Assembly: GCF_029761915.1 (NCBI RefSeq)
Contig: NZ_CP121695.1
Coordinates: 5,361,501-5,425,500 of the forward strand
Source of the DNA: Bradyrhizobium sp. CB1650
GTDB lineage: Bacteria; Pseudomonadota; Alphaproteobacteria; Rhizobiales; Xanthobacteraceae
Length of the DNA: 64,000 bases
Reading direction: 5' to 3'
Numbering within the stretch: the stretch's first letter is position 1; every line of letters starts with the position of its first letter. The notes beneath the pieces were generated by a model. That model worked only from the letters and a program-made list of their open reading frames with translations. It ran no database searches and had not been told where the DNA came from. A program made the position numbers and the translations under genes. This document shows, piece by piece, positions 15,783 to 24,472 of this stretch.

Positions 15783-16103
15783 CTACTCGTCCGGCGTCGA
15801 AAAATCGCGATGGAACAGTCGCATGATCGAGCCTTCGCCGTCGCGTTCGATCTCGATCTCAATTTCTGTGCCCACCCATGATGGGTGAAGGGACTGTTCC
15901 ACGCGCCAACGAACGCGGTGGCTTGGCGCGAGCTCCTCGATCCGAACGCTCGTCGATGCGCCGTCTCCATAATTGACGAACCGAAAGACACCACTCCCTC
16001 CGACGACTCTGTCGAGTTCGACATGCTTGGTCCACCAGTGGCGGACCCCGTCGGCAGTGCTGACCGCCTCGAAGACCTTTTCAGGAGCCGACTTGACCGT
16101 CAC
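15783..16103 (-). CDS. SRPBCC / AHSA1-like protein, N-terminus probably frameshifted
   Basis: 106-residue START-like ligand-binding domain: KVFEAVSTADGVRHWWTKHVEL, then FRFVNYGDG and a C-terminal RLFHRDFSTPDE. The open frame begins at a GTG (16103) with no ribosome site. An ATG with an AGGA element (start at 16124) begins MSEMIHF but is one base out of frame; correcting it would give the normal family N-terminus running into VTVKSAPEKV. The domain also ends short of a usual full-length member. It is likely decaying. It is the only near-complete gene in the 0.8 kb islet. Confidence 0.65.
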   Translation of the reverse strand: MTVKSAPEKVFEAVSTADGVRHWWTKHVELDRVVGGSGVFRFVNYGDGASTSVRIEELAPSHRVRWRVEQSLHPSWVGTEIEIEIERDGEGSIMRLFHRDFSTPDE

Positions 16104-16251
16104 CGAAATGGATCATTTCGGACATGGTAGGATCCTTCATCAAGCTGAGCTTCGTGGCTCACCGGCTTTCCGCCGGCAACGGTGCCATCTCTACGGCGCC
16201 AGCTTTCGTTTCGTTGGCCGCTAGCCGCATTCGCGCTTGAGGCAAACACTC

Positions 16252-16410
16252 TCATCGCGTCTTGCCAGGGTGGTAGCCGGTCGCGATGGTGCCGAAAGGC
16301 AGGCGCTCTTCAGGCGCAGCGAAAAACTCCGCAACAATCGGCTCCAGTTTCCATGGACGGTCATAAGAGGCTGCGCCGGTCTCGATCCGGAATCTGTATG
16401 GTTTCAGAGA
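16252..16410 (-). pseudogene. 3' fragment of an unidentified gene next to guaA
   Basis: A 52-codon minus-strand frame with protein-like composition (PYRFRIETGAASYDRPWKLE, then PIVAEFFAAPEERLPFGT, ending GYHPGKTR and a stop). It has no start and is cut off upstream within about 25 bp of the guaA stop. It occupies the gap 16104-16430, which otherwise holds nothing that I can support. The family is not recognised. The truncation point coincides with the guaA attachment core, as expected if an insertion or deletion event used that site. Confidence 0.4.
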
Positions 16411-16430
16411 CTATCGGCAGAAAGCGACGA

Positions 16431-18029
16431 TCATTCCCACTCGATCGTCCCCGGCGGCTTGCTGGTCACGTCGTAGACCACTCGGTTCACACCCTTCACC
16501 TCGTTGATGATGCGCGTCGCGGTCTCGCCCAGGAACTTCATGTCGAACTGGTAGAAGTCCGCGGTCATGCCGTCGGTCGAGGTCACGGCGCGCAGGCCCA
16601 CGACGTACTCGTAGGTGCGGCCGTCGCCCATGACGCCGACGGTCTTCACGGGGAGCAGCACGGCGAAGGCTTGCCAGATGTCGTCGTAGAGGCCGCACTT
16701 GCGGATCTGGTCGATGTAGACGGCGTCGGCCTGGCGCAGGATGTCGAGCTTTTCGCGCGTGATCTCGCCGGGGCAGCGGATGGCGAGGCCGGGGCCCGGG
16801 AACGGGTGGCGGCCGACGAAGATTTCGGGAAGGCCGAGCTCGCGCCCAAGCTTGCGCACCTCGTCCTTGAACAGCTCGCGCAGGGGCTCGACGAGCTTCA
16901 TGTTCATGCGCTCGGGCAGTCCGCCGACATTGTGGTGCGACTTGATCGTCACCGAAGGGCCGCCGGTGAAGGAGACGCTCTCGATCACGTCGGGGTAGAG
17001 CGTGCCTTGCGCGAGGAAGTCGGCGCCGCCGATCTTCTTGGCTTCCTGCTCGAACACCTCGATGAAGAGGCGGCCGATGGTCTTGCGCTTCACTTCGGGA
17101 TCGGTGACGCCTTCGAGTTCGCCCAAGAACCGCTTCGAGGCATCCACGTGCACGAGCGGGATGTTGTAGTGGTGACGGAACAGGTCGACCACCGTCTCGG
17201 CCTCGTTGAGGCGCATCAGGCCGTGATCGACGAAGACGCAGGTGAGCTGGTCGCCGATCGCCTCGTGGATCAGCACGGCCGCGACCGCTGAATCGACGCC
17301 GCCGGACAGGCCGCAGATCACCCTGCCCTTGCCGACCTGGCTACGGATCTTCTGGATCTCCTCCTCGCGGAAGGCGCGCATGGTCCAGTCGCCGGAAAGG
17401 CCTGCGATCTTGCGCACGAAGTTGCGGAGCAGTTTTGCGCCGTCCACCGTGTGCACCACCTCCGGGTGGAACTGCATCGCGTAAAACTTGCGCTTGTCAT
17501 CGGCGATGACGGAGATCGGCGAGCCCGCGGCTTTCGCCACGCCACGGAAACCATCGGGCAGTTTCGTCACGCGGTCGCCATGGCTCATCCAGACGTCGTA
17601 GTGGCCGCCCTTCTGCCAGACGCCCTCGAACAGCGCGCAGTTGTCGGTGACCTCGATGGTGGCCCGGCCGAATTCACGGTGATGGCCGGCCTCGACGGTG
17701 CCGCCGAGCTGCTGCGCCATGGTCTGCTCGCCGTAGCAGATGCCGAGCACGGGCACGCCGGCGGTGAGGATCGACATCGGCGCGGCCGGCGCGTTGTCGT
17801 CGAGCACGGAGGCGGGTCCGCCCGAGAGGATCACCCCCTTGGGCTTCATCTCCTTGAAGGCCGCCTCGGCCTTGTTGAACGGCGCGATCTCGCAATAGAC
17901 GCCGTCCTCGCGCACGCGACGCGCGATGAGCTGCGTCACCTGGCTGCCGAAATCGATGATGAGAATCTTGTCGTGCGCCGAGGCCACGGAGGGCGTCGAC
18001 GGGGAGCGGGCGTTCTGTGCTGCTGTCAT
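16431..18029 (-). CDS. guaA: GMP synthase (glutamine-hydrolysing)
   Basis: 532-residue cytosolic enzyme that aminates XMP to GMP using glutamine and ATP. The class I glutaminase domain (about 20-215) has Cys98 in GICYGEQTM and the His-Glu pair in QFHPEVVHT. The ATP pyrophosphatase P-loop is [11 protein letters not shown]. The dimerisation domain ends KPPGTIEWE, the usual GuaA C-terminus. The start [10 protein letters not shown] at 18029 is chosen over an upstream in-frame start at 18086, which only adds a non-conserved leader. Its final codons contain the core repeated at 15642, 13640 and 6527. Confidence 0.97.
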   Translation of the reverse strand: MTAAQNARSPSTPSVASAHDKILIIDFGSQVTQLIARRVREDGVYCEIAPFNKAEAAFKEMKPKGVILSGGPASVLDDNAPAAPMSILTAGVPVLGICYGEQTMAQQLGGTVEAGHHREFGRATIEVTDNCALFEGVWQKGGHYDVWMSHGDRVTKLPDGFRGVAKAAGSPISVIADDKRKFYAMQFHPEVVHTVDGAKLLRNFVRKIAGLSGDWTMRAFREEEIQKIRSQVGKGRVICGLSGGVDSAVAAVLIHEAIGDQLTCVFVDHGLMRLNEAETVVDLFRHHYNIPLVHVDASKRFLGELEGVTDPEVKRKTIGRLFIEVFEQEAKKIGGADFLAQGTLYPDVIESVSFTGGPSVTIKSHHNVGGLPERMNMKLVEPLRELFKDEVRKLGRELGLPEIFVGRHPFPGPGLAIRCPGEITREKLDILRQADAVYIDQIRKCGLYDDIWQAFAVLLPVKTVGVMGDGRTYEYVVGLRAVTSTDGMTADFYQFDMKFLGETATRIINEVKGVNRVVYDVTSKPPGTIEWE

Positions 18030-18226
18030 GGCAAGCAAATACGCGACGAGGGCCCTGCCCGCAACCGCGCGCGCGGGCGCGCCCACATTCTTCTTTGGGC
18101 ATGGACAAAGGGATATGGGTAAGTAAGATTGACCTAATTTGTCTCGTGCTGCAGCGGCCGATCAGGAAGGAACCCGCCGCAGAGCGGCGGTAGAAAGACC
18201 GCCCCCTTCCAAGGCCCCGCGCGTTG

Positions 18227-18679
18227 TCAGCGCCTGCGCGCGCCGACTTTCCTCACCCTGGTATCGGACCACATCAACGGCCGGCCGGCTCGCGACGGGA
18301 GCACGAGCTGCCCGACCGGCTGGCCTGCCTGGTCCACCAGGTCCGAATGCGCTTCGCCGTGCGCAAAGAGATGCGCCTCGCCCCATTGCCGCAGGCTGAC
18401 GACGACCGGAAACAGGTCGCGCCCCTTCTTCGTCAGCGCATATTCCAGATAGGCGCTGCCGTCGGAGGCCGAAACCAGCTCGAGCACGTCGAGCTCCACC
18501 AGCTTGTGCAGGCGTGCGCTGAGCATGCCCTTGGCGATGCCGAGGTTCTTCTGGAAATCGCCGAACCGGCGCAGCCCGTCGAACGCGTCGCGCACGATCA
18601 GGAGCGACCACCAGTCCCCGATCGCGTCCAGCGCGCGCGCCACCGGGCAGTCGGCCTTGGCAAAACCGGTCCGCTTCAT
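18227..18679 (-). CDS. HxlR-family winged-helix transcriptional regulator
   Basis: 150 residues. The N-terminal Cys (KADCPVARALDAIGDWW) is the usual HxlR entry segment, a possible redox- or electrophile-sensing cysteine. LLIVRDAFDGLRRFGDFQKNLGIAKGMLSARL forms the helix-turn-helix, and the wing is DGSAYLEYALTKKGRDL. It is divergent from an MFS exporter, with two operator-like palindromes between them, so it is probably an autoregulated repressor of that exporter. Confidence 0.9.
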   Translation of the reverse strand: MKRTGFAKADCPVARALDAIGDWWSLLIVRDAFDGLRRFGDFQKNLGIAKGMLSARLHKLVELDVLELVSASDGSAYLEYALTKKGRDLFPVVVSLRQWGEAHLFAHGEAHSDLVDQAGQPVGQLVLPSRAGRPLMWSDTRVRKVGARRR

Positions 18680-18703
18680 TTCCCGCCGCTCCTCTCCAAA
18701 CTG

Positions 18704-18718
18704 GTCCTACAATAAGAC
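18704..18718. promoter_or_regulatory. HxlR operator half of a pair, proximal to the regulator
   Basis: GTCCTACAATAAGAC, an imperfect version of the palindrome at 18741. It lies 25 bp upstream of the HxlR start. Both copies share the extended left flank AACTGGTCCTA. The spacing between centres is 37 bp. Confidence 0.55.
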
Positions 18719-18740
18719 TAGACAGCGCCGTGCGCAACTG

Positions 18741-18755
18741 GTCCTATTATAGGAC
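18741..18755. promoter_or_regulatory. HxlR operator, perfect palindrome
   Basis: GTCCTAT-T-ATAGGAC: perfect 7-bp arms around one base, 27 bp upstream of the MFS start. Its divergent setting and the second degenerate copy at 18704 make it a strong candidate for HxlR binding. Confidence 0.65.
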
Positions 18756-18781
18756 TGGATTGGAATGCGCCGGAGATGACA

Positions 18782-20032
18782 ATGGCGAAGGATGACATCA
18801 CGACAGCGGGACCGAGGAACGCCGGCGACACGGCCGGGCCCGGGCTCTCGCGGGCGATGACGGTGCTGTTCGCGCTGACCTGCGGCCTGAGCGTCGCCAA
18901 CGTCTACTTCGCCCAGCCGCTGCTCGATGCGATGGCGCACGACCTTGGCATCAGCCCCGCCGCGATCGGCATGGTGGTGACGTTCACCCAGATCGGCTAC
19001 GCGTTCGGCCTGATTCTCATCGTACCGCTCGGCGATCGTTGGGACCGCCGCCGCCTGATCGTCGGCCAGACCGTGCTGTCGGCGATCGCGCTGCTCGTCG
19101 TGGGTACGGCATCGGCCCCCGCCGTCCTGCTCGCGGGAATGGCGCTGGTCGGCGTGCTAGCCGTCGTCGTCCAGGTGCTCGTCGCCTTTGCCGCGACGCT
19201 GGCAACACCAGCCGAGCGCGGCCGCGCCATCGGCACGGTCACGAGCGGCGTCGTTGCGGGAATCCTGCTGGCGCGTTTCGCCTCGGGCGCGCTGGCCGAC
19301 ATCGGCGGCTGGCGCCTGGTGTATCTGGTCTCGGCCGGCCTCATGCTCGCCATGGCCGCGCTGCTGTTGCGCGTACTGCCCCGCGGCCGGAAGGCAGCGA
19401 TGGCCGGATCATCATATCTGTCACTGCTGCGCTCGACGGCCGCGCTGTTCGTCGAGGAGCCGATCCTGCGCGAGCGCGCGCTGTTCGCGTTTCTGATCTT
19501 CGCCAATCTCAACGTTTTCTGGACCTCGATCGTGCTGCCGCTCTCGACGCCGCCCTTCGCGCTGTCACACACCGCGATCGGACTGCTCGGAGTAGCCGGG
19601 GCCGCCGGGGCGGTCGCGGCGCGAAACGCCGGCCGTCTCTCCGATCTCGGATGGGGCCAGCGCACCACCGGGCTGTCGCTGATGCTGATGCTTGCCGCCT
19701 GGGCTCCGATCGCCTGCCTGCAAGCCTCGCTCTGGCTCGTCGTTGCCGGCGTGATCATGCTCGATTTCGCTCTCCAGGCAGTGCACGTGACCAGCCAGAG
19801 CCTGATCGTCGCCGCGCGGCCCGATGCGGCGAGCCGCATGGTCGGTGGCTATATGGTGTTCTACTCGATCGGAAGCGCCGTTGGCGCGATCGCATCGACG
19901 ATCGTGTACGCCATGGCCGGCTGGATTGGCGTCTGCGTGCTCGGCGCGGGAATCAGCGCGGCCGCGCTGCTGGTCTGGGTCATCATCGTGAGCAGGGTCC
20001 CGGTGCCGACGGGCGGCGCGCTGACGCGTTAG
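18782..20032 (+). CDS. MFS transporter (DHA1-like exporter) controlled by HxlR
   Basis: 416-residue inner-membrane major facilitator with about twelve helices. The early segment SVANVYFAQPLLDAM, cytoplasmic loop LGDRWDRRRLI and mid-protein SAGLMLAMAALLLRVLPRG match the YdhP/NepI-like efflux group. GGAG at 18772-18775 is six bases from the ATG at 18782; an ATG at 18776 adds two residues but sits directly on the ribosome site. It resembles the transporter at 39142 along its whole length, so the two are paralogues with different regulators. Confidence 0.88.
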   Translation: MAKDDITTAGPRNAGDTAGPGLSRAMTVLFALTCGLSVANVYFAQPLLDAMAHDLGISPAAIGMVVTFTQIGYAFGLILIVPLGDRWDRRRLIVGQTVLSAIALLVVGTASAPAVLLAGMALVGVLAVVVQVLVAFAATLATPAERGRAIGTVTSGVVAGILLARFASGALADIGGWRLVYLVSAGLMLAMAALLLRVLPRGRKAAMAGSSYLSLLRSTAALFVEEPILRERALFAFLIFANLNVFWTSIVLPLSTPPFALSHTAIGLLGVAGAAGAVAARNAGRLSDLGWGQRTTGLSLMLMLAAWAPIACLQASLWLVVAGVIMLDFALQAVHVTSQSLIVAARPDAASRMVGGYMVFYSIGSAVGAIASTIVYAMAGWIGVCVLGAGISAAALLVWVIIVSRVPVPTGGALTR

Positions 20033-20166
20033 CTGCGGGCAACATGCCGGGCTCGCGCAAAGCAGATTTCCGGCGCGACCGCTTCGCGGCGCGATTCCAA
20101 AAATGGAGACTGGGGCGGAGGCATACGCTAACAGACATACCGCACGCGCCGAGACAGGATCACGCC

Positions 20167-20499
20167 ATGAAACTCCCCACCTCCCCCTTCACCGTCACCG
20201 ACTGGGGCCAGATCGCGCCAACGGTGCATCCGGGCGATACCGGGCAGGCGTTGTGGCGGACTCTGAACATCGGCGAGCTGCGCGTGCGGATGGTGGAGTA
20301 TTCGCCGGGCTATCTCGCCGATCACTGGTGCGACCGCGGTCACGTGCTCTACGTGCTGCAGGGCGAGCTCGACACCGAGCTGCATGATGGGCGCAAATTC
20401 AAGCTGACGGCGGGGATGAGCTACCAGGTCTCGGATTTCGGCGATGCCGCGCATCGTTCCTCCACAGTGACGGGCGCGACGCTGTTCATCGTCGATTAA
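20167..20499 (+). CDS. DHCW-motif cupin-fold protein
   Basis: 110-residue single-domain cupin. YSPGYLADHWCDRGHVLYVL at about 42-61 contains DHWC and a second His, matching the DHCW-type cupin family's metal-site segment. GELDTELHDGR and the final GATLFIVD complete the barrel. It is probably cytosolic; the substrate is unknown. It lies 134 bp after the MFS gene on the same strand. Confidence 0.8.
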   Translation: MKLPTSPFTVTDWGQIAPTVHPGDTGQALWRTLNIGELRVRMVEYSPGYLADHWCDRGHVLYVLQGELDTELHDGRKFKLTAGMSYQVSDFGDAAHRSSTVTGATLFIVD

Positions 20500-20758
20500 G
20501 ACAACCAGTAGATGCGAATTTGCAGCGCAAAATAGAAAATTCGCGTGGTATCCCGATCTACGGGTGGTGCCTTGAAGTAGCCCCAATATCTCGCTAGATT
20601 GTGATCATCGATACTTGGCCGAACGACTGGGCCGCTTCGCCTCGTTTATGACAGGCGCGCACGCTTCAGATGATTTCCCCCAAACATCGACTCATCAGGA
20701 TCATGGGCGCAATGCGTACCGGTCCACGTGCGTATCTTATCTAACAAAGGAAATTCCC

Positions 20759-20968
20759 ATGGCTATGGGCACCGTGAAGTGGTTCAACAATCAAAAGGGT
20801 TTTGGTTTCATCCAGCCGGATGACGGCAACAAGGACGTTTTCGTCCACATCAGCGCGGTGGAACGCGCCGGCCTCAGCACCCTCAACGAGGGGCAGAAGG
20901 TGTCGTTCGACATCGTCGCAGACCGTCGCAGCGGCAAGTCCTCCGCTGACAATCTCCGCGTCGGCTGA
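20759..20968 (+). CDS. cspA: Cold-shock-domain protein (CspA family)
   Basis: 69-residue single-stranded nucleic-acid-binding protein. RNP-1 (KGFGFIQPD) is at about 13-21 and RNP-2 (DVFVHIS) at about 27-33. It ends SADNLRVG, like the alphaproteobacterial Csp proteins. The ATG at 20759 has AAAGGAAA upstream. The 259 bp before it (20500-20758) carry no gene and probably include the long 5' leader usual for csp genes. A strong hairpin follows at 21024. Confidence 0.93.
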   Translation: MAMGTVKWFNNQKGFGFIQPDDGNKDVFVHISAVERAGLSTLNEGQKVSFDIVADRRSGKSSADNLRVG

Positions 20969-21023
20969 TCGCCGCGCCGCAGCGCTCTGACCACGGACGT
21001 ACTGGCAGAGCGCAACCTATCGG

Positions 21024-21060
21024 GCCCCGCGACCGAGCTTTCGGTGCGCGGGGCTTTTGT
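21024..21060 (+). terminator. Rho-independent terminator of the cold-shock gene
   Basis: GCCCCGCG and CGCGGGGC flank an inner ACCGAGCTTTCGGT-like hairpin, and the stem is followed by TTTTGTTT. It lies 55 bp after the csp stop. Confidence 0.8.
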
Positions 21061-21096
21061 TTGGGCGGAACAGCGAGGCCACACCTGCGCTGGTCC

Positions 21097-21197
21097 GTCA
21101 TTCCGGGGCGCCCGGAGGGCGAACCCGGAATCCATCGCGCGGCGATTTCTGCGGTTCCATGGATTCCGGGTTCTCGCTTCGCGAGCCCCGGAATGAC
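21097..21197. repeat. GTCATTCCGGGG...ATGAC palindromic repeat
   Basis: A 101-bp inverted-repeat element starting GTCATTCCGGGG and ending CCCCGGAATGAC. The inner arms (ACCCGGAATCCAT / ATGGATTCCGGGT) flank a GCGGCGATTTCTGCGG loop. Closely related to 27459-27564. It lies between the csp gene and the convergent rsmB gene. Confidence 0.85.
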
Positions 21198-21210
21198 GGA
21201 GCGTGTCAGC

Positions 21211-22509
21211 CTATGCCTTCCTCAACACCGACACGAAAAACCCATCCGTTCCCGTCCGCCGCGGCGTCATCAGCCAGCCTTCGGTCGATTTGAGCGCGGC
21301 TTCTGCAAAATCCTCGGCCTTGTCCCAGAGCACGCCTGCGGTCTGCTCGGGTGATACGACCGAGAACTCCGGGTGGCGATCGACGAAGGCCCTCACCTGC
21401 TCGCTGTTCTCCTCCGACAGCACCGAGCAGGTGATGTAGGCGATGCGGCCGCCCGCCTTCACCAGCGGCACGGCGCGCTCCAGCACCTCGGCCTGGTCGC
21501 GCAGGCGGATTTCCAGCGCGCCGGGGCGCATCCGCCATTTGGCGTCGGGGTTGCGGCGCCAGGTACCGGTTCCCGTGCAGGGCGCGTCGATCACGACGAG
21601 ATCGGCCGAGCTGCGGATGTCGGAGAGCGGATCGGCCTCGCCCTTGGGTGAGCGGACATCGGCGTTATGGACGCCGGCGCGCGACAGCCGCTCGTGGATC
21701 GGGGCGAGCTGGCGCTTGTCGCGGTCGGTCGCGATCAGCCGGCCCTTGCCCTGCATCAGGGCCGCGAGCGCCAGCGTCTTGCCGCCGGCGCCGGCGCAGA
21801 GATCGATCACCTGCTCGCCTGGTCTTGCCGCGGTGAAGGCGGCCGCAAGCTGCGAGCCTTCATCCTGCACTTCAATGCCGCCCTTGATGAAATCCTCCTC
21901 GGCCTGGATGCCGGGATTGCGCGCATCGGCCGAAAGCTCGATGCGCAGGCCGGTTGCCGACCATGGCGTCGGTTTCGCATGAAGATGAGCAAGCGCGCGC
22001 AGCGCCTTGTCGCGATTGGATTTTAGCGTGTTGACGCGCAGATCGAGCGGCGCCCGGCTTGCCATCGCGGTCGCCTCCGCAGCGCGGTCCTCGCCGAACA
22101 CTTTTGCGAAGTGCGGGTCGAGCCATTCCGGATAATCGCCGGCGACGGCGGCCGGGGCGTCCTGCAGGGAACGCGAGGCCAGCGCCGCCTGCTCCGCCCG
22201 CGTCAGCGGCGCCGGCGCAAAGCGGCTGCCGTCGAACAGCGAGGCCATGGTCGCGGCGTCCATGCTGCGCTCGAGGCGAAGCATGCCGATCAGCCGCGCC
22301 CGCGCGGTGTCGGCGTCCATCAGGAACGCACTCGAGGCATAGCGGCGCAGCACGTCCCAGACGAGGCCGGCAATCGCGGCGCGGTCGCCGGAGCCGGCAA
22401 AGCGGTGCGCGGTGCCCCACTCCTTCAGCGCCTTGGCCGCGGGCACGCGGTCCTTCTCGATGGTGTCGATCAGTTCGATGGCCGCGGACAGCCGGGCAGC
22501 GGGGGTCAT
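21211..22509 (-). CDS. rsmB: RsmB/NOP-family RNA (cytosine-5) methyltransferase
   Basis: 432 residues. The N-terminal NusB-like helical region (about 1-140) precedes a Rossmann SAM domain with DLCAGAGGKTLALAALM (motif I). The double-cysteine site is IDAPCTGTGTWRRNP (Cys of motif IV) and AYITCSVLSEEN (catalytic Cys of motif VI). It methylates C5 of a cytosine in 16S rRNA; rsmB is the likeliest assignment, but other NOL1/NOP2/Sun members cannot be excluded. It is on the guaA strand, with the MAPEG gene just upstream. Confidence 0.88.
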   Translation of the reverse strand: MTPAARLSAAIELIDTIEKDRVPAAKALKEWGTAHRFAGSGDRAAIAGLVWDVLRRYASSAFLMDADTARARLIGMLRLERSMDAATMASLFDGSRFAPAPLTRAEQAALASRSLQDAPAAVAGDYPEWLDPHFAKVFGEDRAAEATAMASRAPLDLRVNTLKSNRDKALRALAHLHAKPTPWSATGLRIELSADARNPGIQAEEDFIKGGIEVQDEGSQLAAAFTAARPGEQVIDLCAGAGGKTLALAALMQGKGRLIATDRDKRQLAPIHERLSRAGVHNADVRSPKGEADPLSDIRSSADLVVIDAPCTGTGTWRRNPDAKWRMRPGALEIRLRDQAEVLERAVPLVKAGGRIAYITCSVLSEENSEQVRAFVDRHPEFSVVSPEQTAGVLWDKAEDFAEAALKSTEGWLMTPRRTGTDGFFVSVLRKA

Positions 22510-22544
22510 TTGAATCTTTCAGATCGGGTTTGGCGCTTAAGCGC

Positions 22545-22967
22545 TCAGATCAGCAACAAAATCCGCAGCGCGAAGTAAATCCACATCGCGAGCAGCACGA
22601 GCCCCCCGGCGAGCCAGATCGTCGAGCGCCGGCCGAGATCGTTCGAGGAGACGAAGACGCCGGCATGGACAAAGCGCGTCGCCACGAACACCCAAGACAT
22701 CAGCACGATGAAGAGATCGGCGTGGCGCAACGGCAGCGCCAGCGCGATCAGGGCGTAGAACAGCACCGGCAGCTCGAACTGGTTGCGATAGCAATTGGCG
22801 ATTTGTGTGGCGCCCTTCGGCCAGTTCGGCTCGCCCAGCGCGATGTCGCGGATCTTGGTCTCGCCCGAGACCAGCGAGCGCCGACGCGCCAGGACCATCC
22901 CGATCAGGAGCGCGAAGGTCAGGGCGACCTGCAGGAAGACCGGCAGCAAAACCATCTGAACGGACAT
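22545..22967 (-). CDS. MAPEG-family membrane protein
   Basis: 140-residue protein with four hydrophobic helices. It starts SVQMVLLPVFLQVALTFALL and contains the family hallmark NCYRNQFELPVLFYAL (about 65-80). MAPEG proteins include microsomal glutathione transferases and leukotriene synthases; bacterial members are of uncertain substrate. The start at 22967 is preferred because conserved sequence begins there; the frame extends 13 codons upstream. It lies 36 bp upstream of rsmB on the same strand and is probably co-transcribed. Confidence 0.85.
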   Translation of the reverse strand: MSVQMVLLPVFLQVALTFALLIGMVLARRRSLVSGETKIRDIALGEPNWPKGATQIANCYRNQFELPVLFYALIALALPLRHADLFIVLMSWVFVATRFVHAGVFVSSNDLGRRSTIWLAGGLVLLAMWIYFALRILLLI

Positions 22968-23157
22968 TGGAATTTTCCCATCCGGCGGGAGCCGCCACTC
23001 CGTCAATTAGCCGTCACCGTTGTTCCTGACAATCAACGAATTGAAGCGGCGTTCCCAGCGCCGCGGCCAACTCCCGATAGTTAAAGCGATTTCAGCCGAC
23101 TCGGGCCTGGGTTCCTAACGTCATCGTTCGGTCTCCTGATCGGGCTAGGCTCGCAGC

Positions 23158-24000
23158 ATGCCCGAATTCCGCCTGACGCAGATTTCCGACACGCATATTG
23201 GCCGGCGCTTTCCCGGCCTGGTCGCGAACTTCCACCGCATCAGCGAGCATATCGACGCCGACAGGCCCGATCTCGTCGTCAACACCGGCGATGTCGCCTT
23301 CGACGGGCCGAGCGGGCCGGATGACGTCGCCTTCGCCAAAAGCCTGCACGACGCCTTGCCCGTCGCCTGCCGCTACCTTCCGGGCAATCACGACATCGGC
23401 GACAATCCGACCGCGATCGGCCCTGCGCCCGAGCCGCCGGTCAGCGAGGCGCACCGCCGGCAGTTCTGCTCGGTCATCGGCGAGGACCATTGGGCCTTCG
23501 AAGCAGCCGGCTGGCGCTTCATCGGCCTCAACTCGCTGGTGATGAATTCTGGCCTCGCCTTCGAGGCCGAGCAGTTCGACTGGCTGGCATCAGAGATCGC
23601 GCGCGCGAGGGGCAAGCCGGTCGCGCTGTTCCTGCACAAGCCGATGTTTCTCCACCTGCCCGACGATCCTGAAGCACCCGAAACCTCGATCCGCTACGTG
23701 CCGCAGCCGGCGCGTGCGCGCCTGATCGAGATGTTCTCGGGTACAGACCTGCGCCTCATCGCCAGCGGACACGTGCACCAGCGGCGCGACTTCACTCATC
23801 GCCACACCCGCCACATCTGGGCGCCGTCGGCGGGCTTCGTCATCAATGACAAGCGCCAGCAGCGGATCGCGATCAAGGAAGTCGGCCTCGTCGAATACCG
23901 CTTCCAGCCGGACGGCCTCGAGATCCGTCACGTCCGCGCGCCAGGCCAGGTCGATGTCGACATCGAGGAAATCCTCGCGCAGATGGGCGGCGCGCATTAG
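23158..24000 (+). CDS. Calcineurin-like metallophosphoesterase (Icc/CpdA-like)
   Basis: 280-residue dimetal phosphoesterase. The metal-binding motifs appear in order: ISDTHIG (8-14), VNTGDVAFDG, LPGNHDIGD, LFLHKPMF and SGHVHQRRD. The arrangement matches class III cyclic-nucleotide phosphodiesterases, so cAMP or another phosphodiester is the probable substrate. It stands alone and divergent from the MAPEG gene; a small membrane-anchored gene converges on its 3' end. Confidence 0.88.
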   Translation: MPEFRLTQISDTHIGRRFPGLVANFHRISEHIDADRPDLVVNTGDVAFDGPSGPDDVAFAKSLHDALPVACRYLPGNHDIGDNPTAIGPAPEPPVSEAHRRQFCSVIGEDHWAFEAAGWRFIGLNSLVMNSGLAFEAEQFDWLASEIARARGKPVALFLHKPMFLHLPDDPEAPETSIRYVPQPARARLIEMFSGTDLRLIASGHVHQRRDFTHRHTRHIWAPSAGFVINDKRQQRIAIKEVGLVEYRFQPDGLEIRHVRAPGQVDVDIEEILAQMGGAH

Positions 24001-24015
24001 CGCGATCGACGATCG

Positions 24016-24300
24016 TCAGGCGACGTTCTTGAGGTCTTGCTGGATCGCCGCCAGCAGCGATTGCAGGGCCTCGCTGCTCACCGGCTTGGCCTCGGCACCG
24101 GCAGGCTGCGTGGTCACAGGCGTGGTGGCTTTGACCGCACGCTTCGGAAATGGCGGTGGCGGTGTCGGCGCGAATTCAGCCTCGTCGTCGGCATGGACGA
24201 AATTGCCATGGATCACGTCGTCACGACGGCCCATGACATACATCGCGGTCCAATAGCCGACGGCCAGCAATATGACGCAGAAAATACCAATCTCTAACAT
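24016..24300 (-). CDS. Small single-pass membrane protein, unknown function
   Basis: 94 residues. An N-terminal transmembrane helix (about 2-22, EIGIFCVILLAVGYWTAMYV) precedes a charged region and a proline-rich stretch (PTPPPPFPKR). It ends in a predicted amphipathic helix (SSEALQSLLAAIQQDLKNVA). The family is not recognised. Composition and start context look like a real gene; no partner is evident. Confidence 0.6.
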   Translation of the reverse strand: MLEIGIFCVILLAVGYWTAMYVMGRRDDVIHGNFVHADDEAEFAPTPPPPFPKRAVKATTPVTTQPAGAEAKPVSSEALQSLLAAIQQDLKNVA

Positions 24301-24472
24301 CGTCGCACCTGAAATATGCGCGATGATTCAATGCCTTCGCCCCAAGGTCAATAAACCGACGGCCACGCCGGCGGCTTTTGCGGGCCGGGTGTTGCCGATC
24401 GGTGACTCTTTGTTAACCACTCGCTGCCCCCCGAGGGGGCCGGAGCCGGCCCTCGGGAGCGGGAGATGCCGG

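Noticed and set aside
6523..16445. Reading the guaA-like repeats as an integron (attC array)
   Set aside because: The sites do not form the folded inverted-repeat structure of attC, share the guaA coding end, and the intervals contain multi-gene segments in both orientations; no integron integrase is present.
16182..17291. A 369-codon plus-strand frame across the guaA 3' half
   Set aside because: Antisense shadow of guaA; composition dominated by Asp, His and Ala without motifs.
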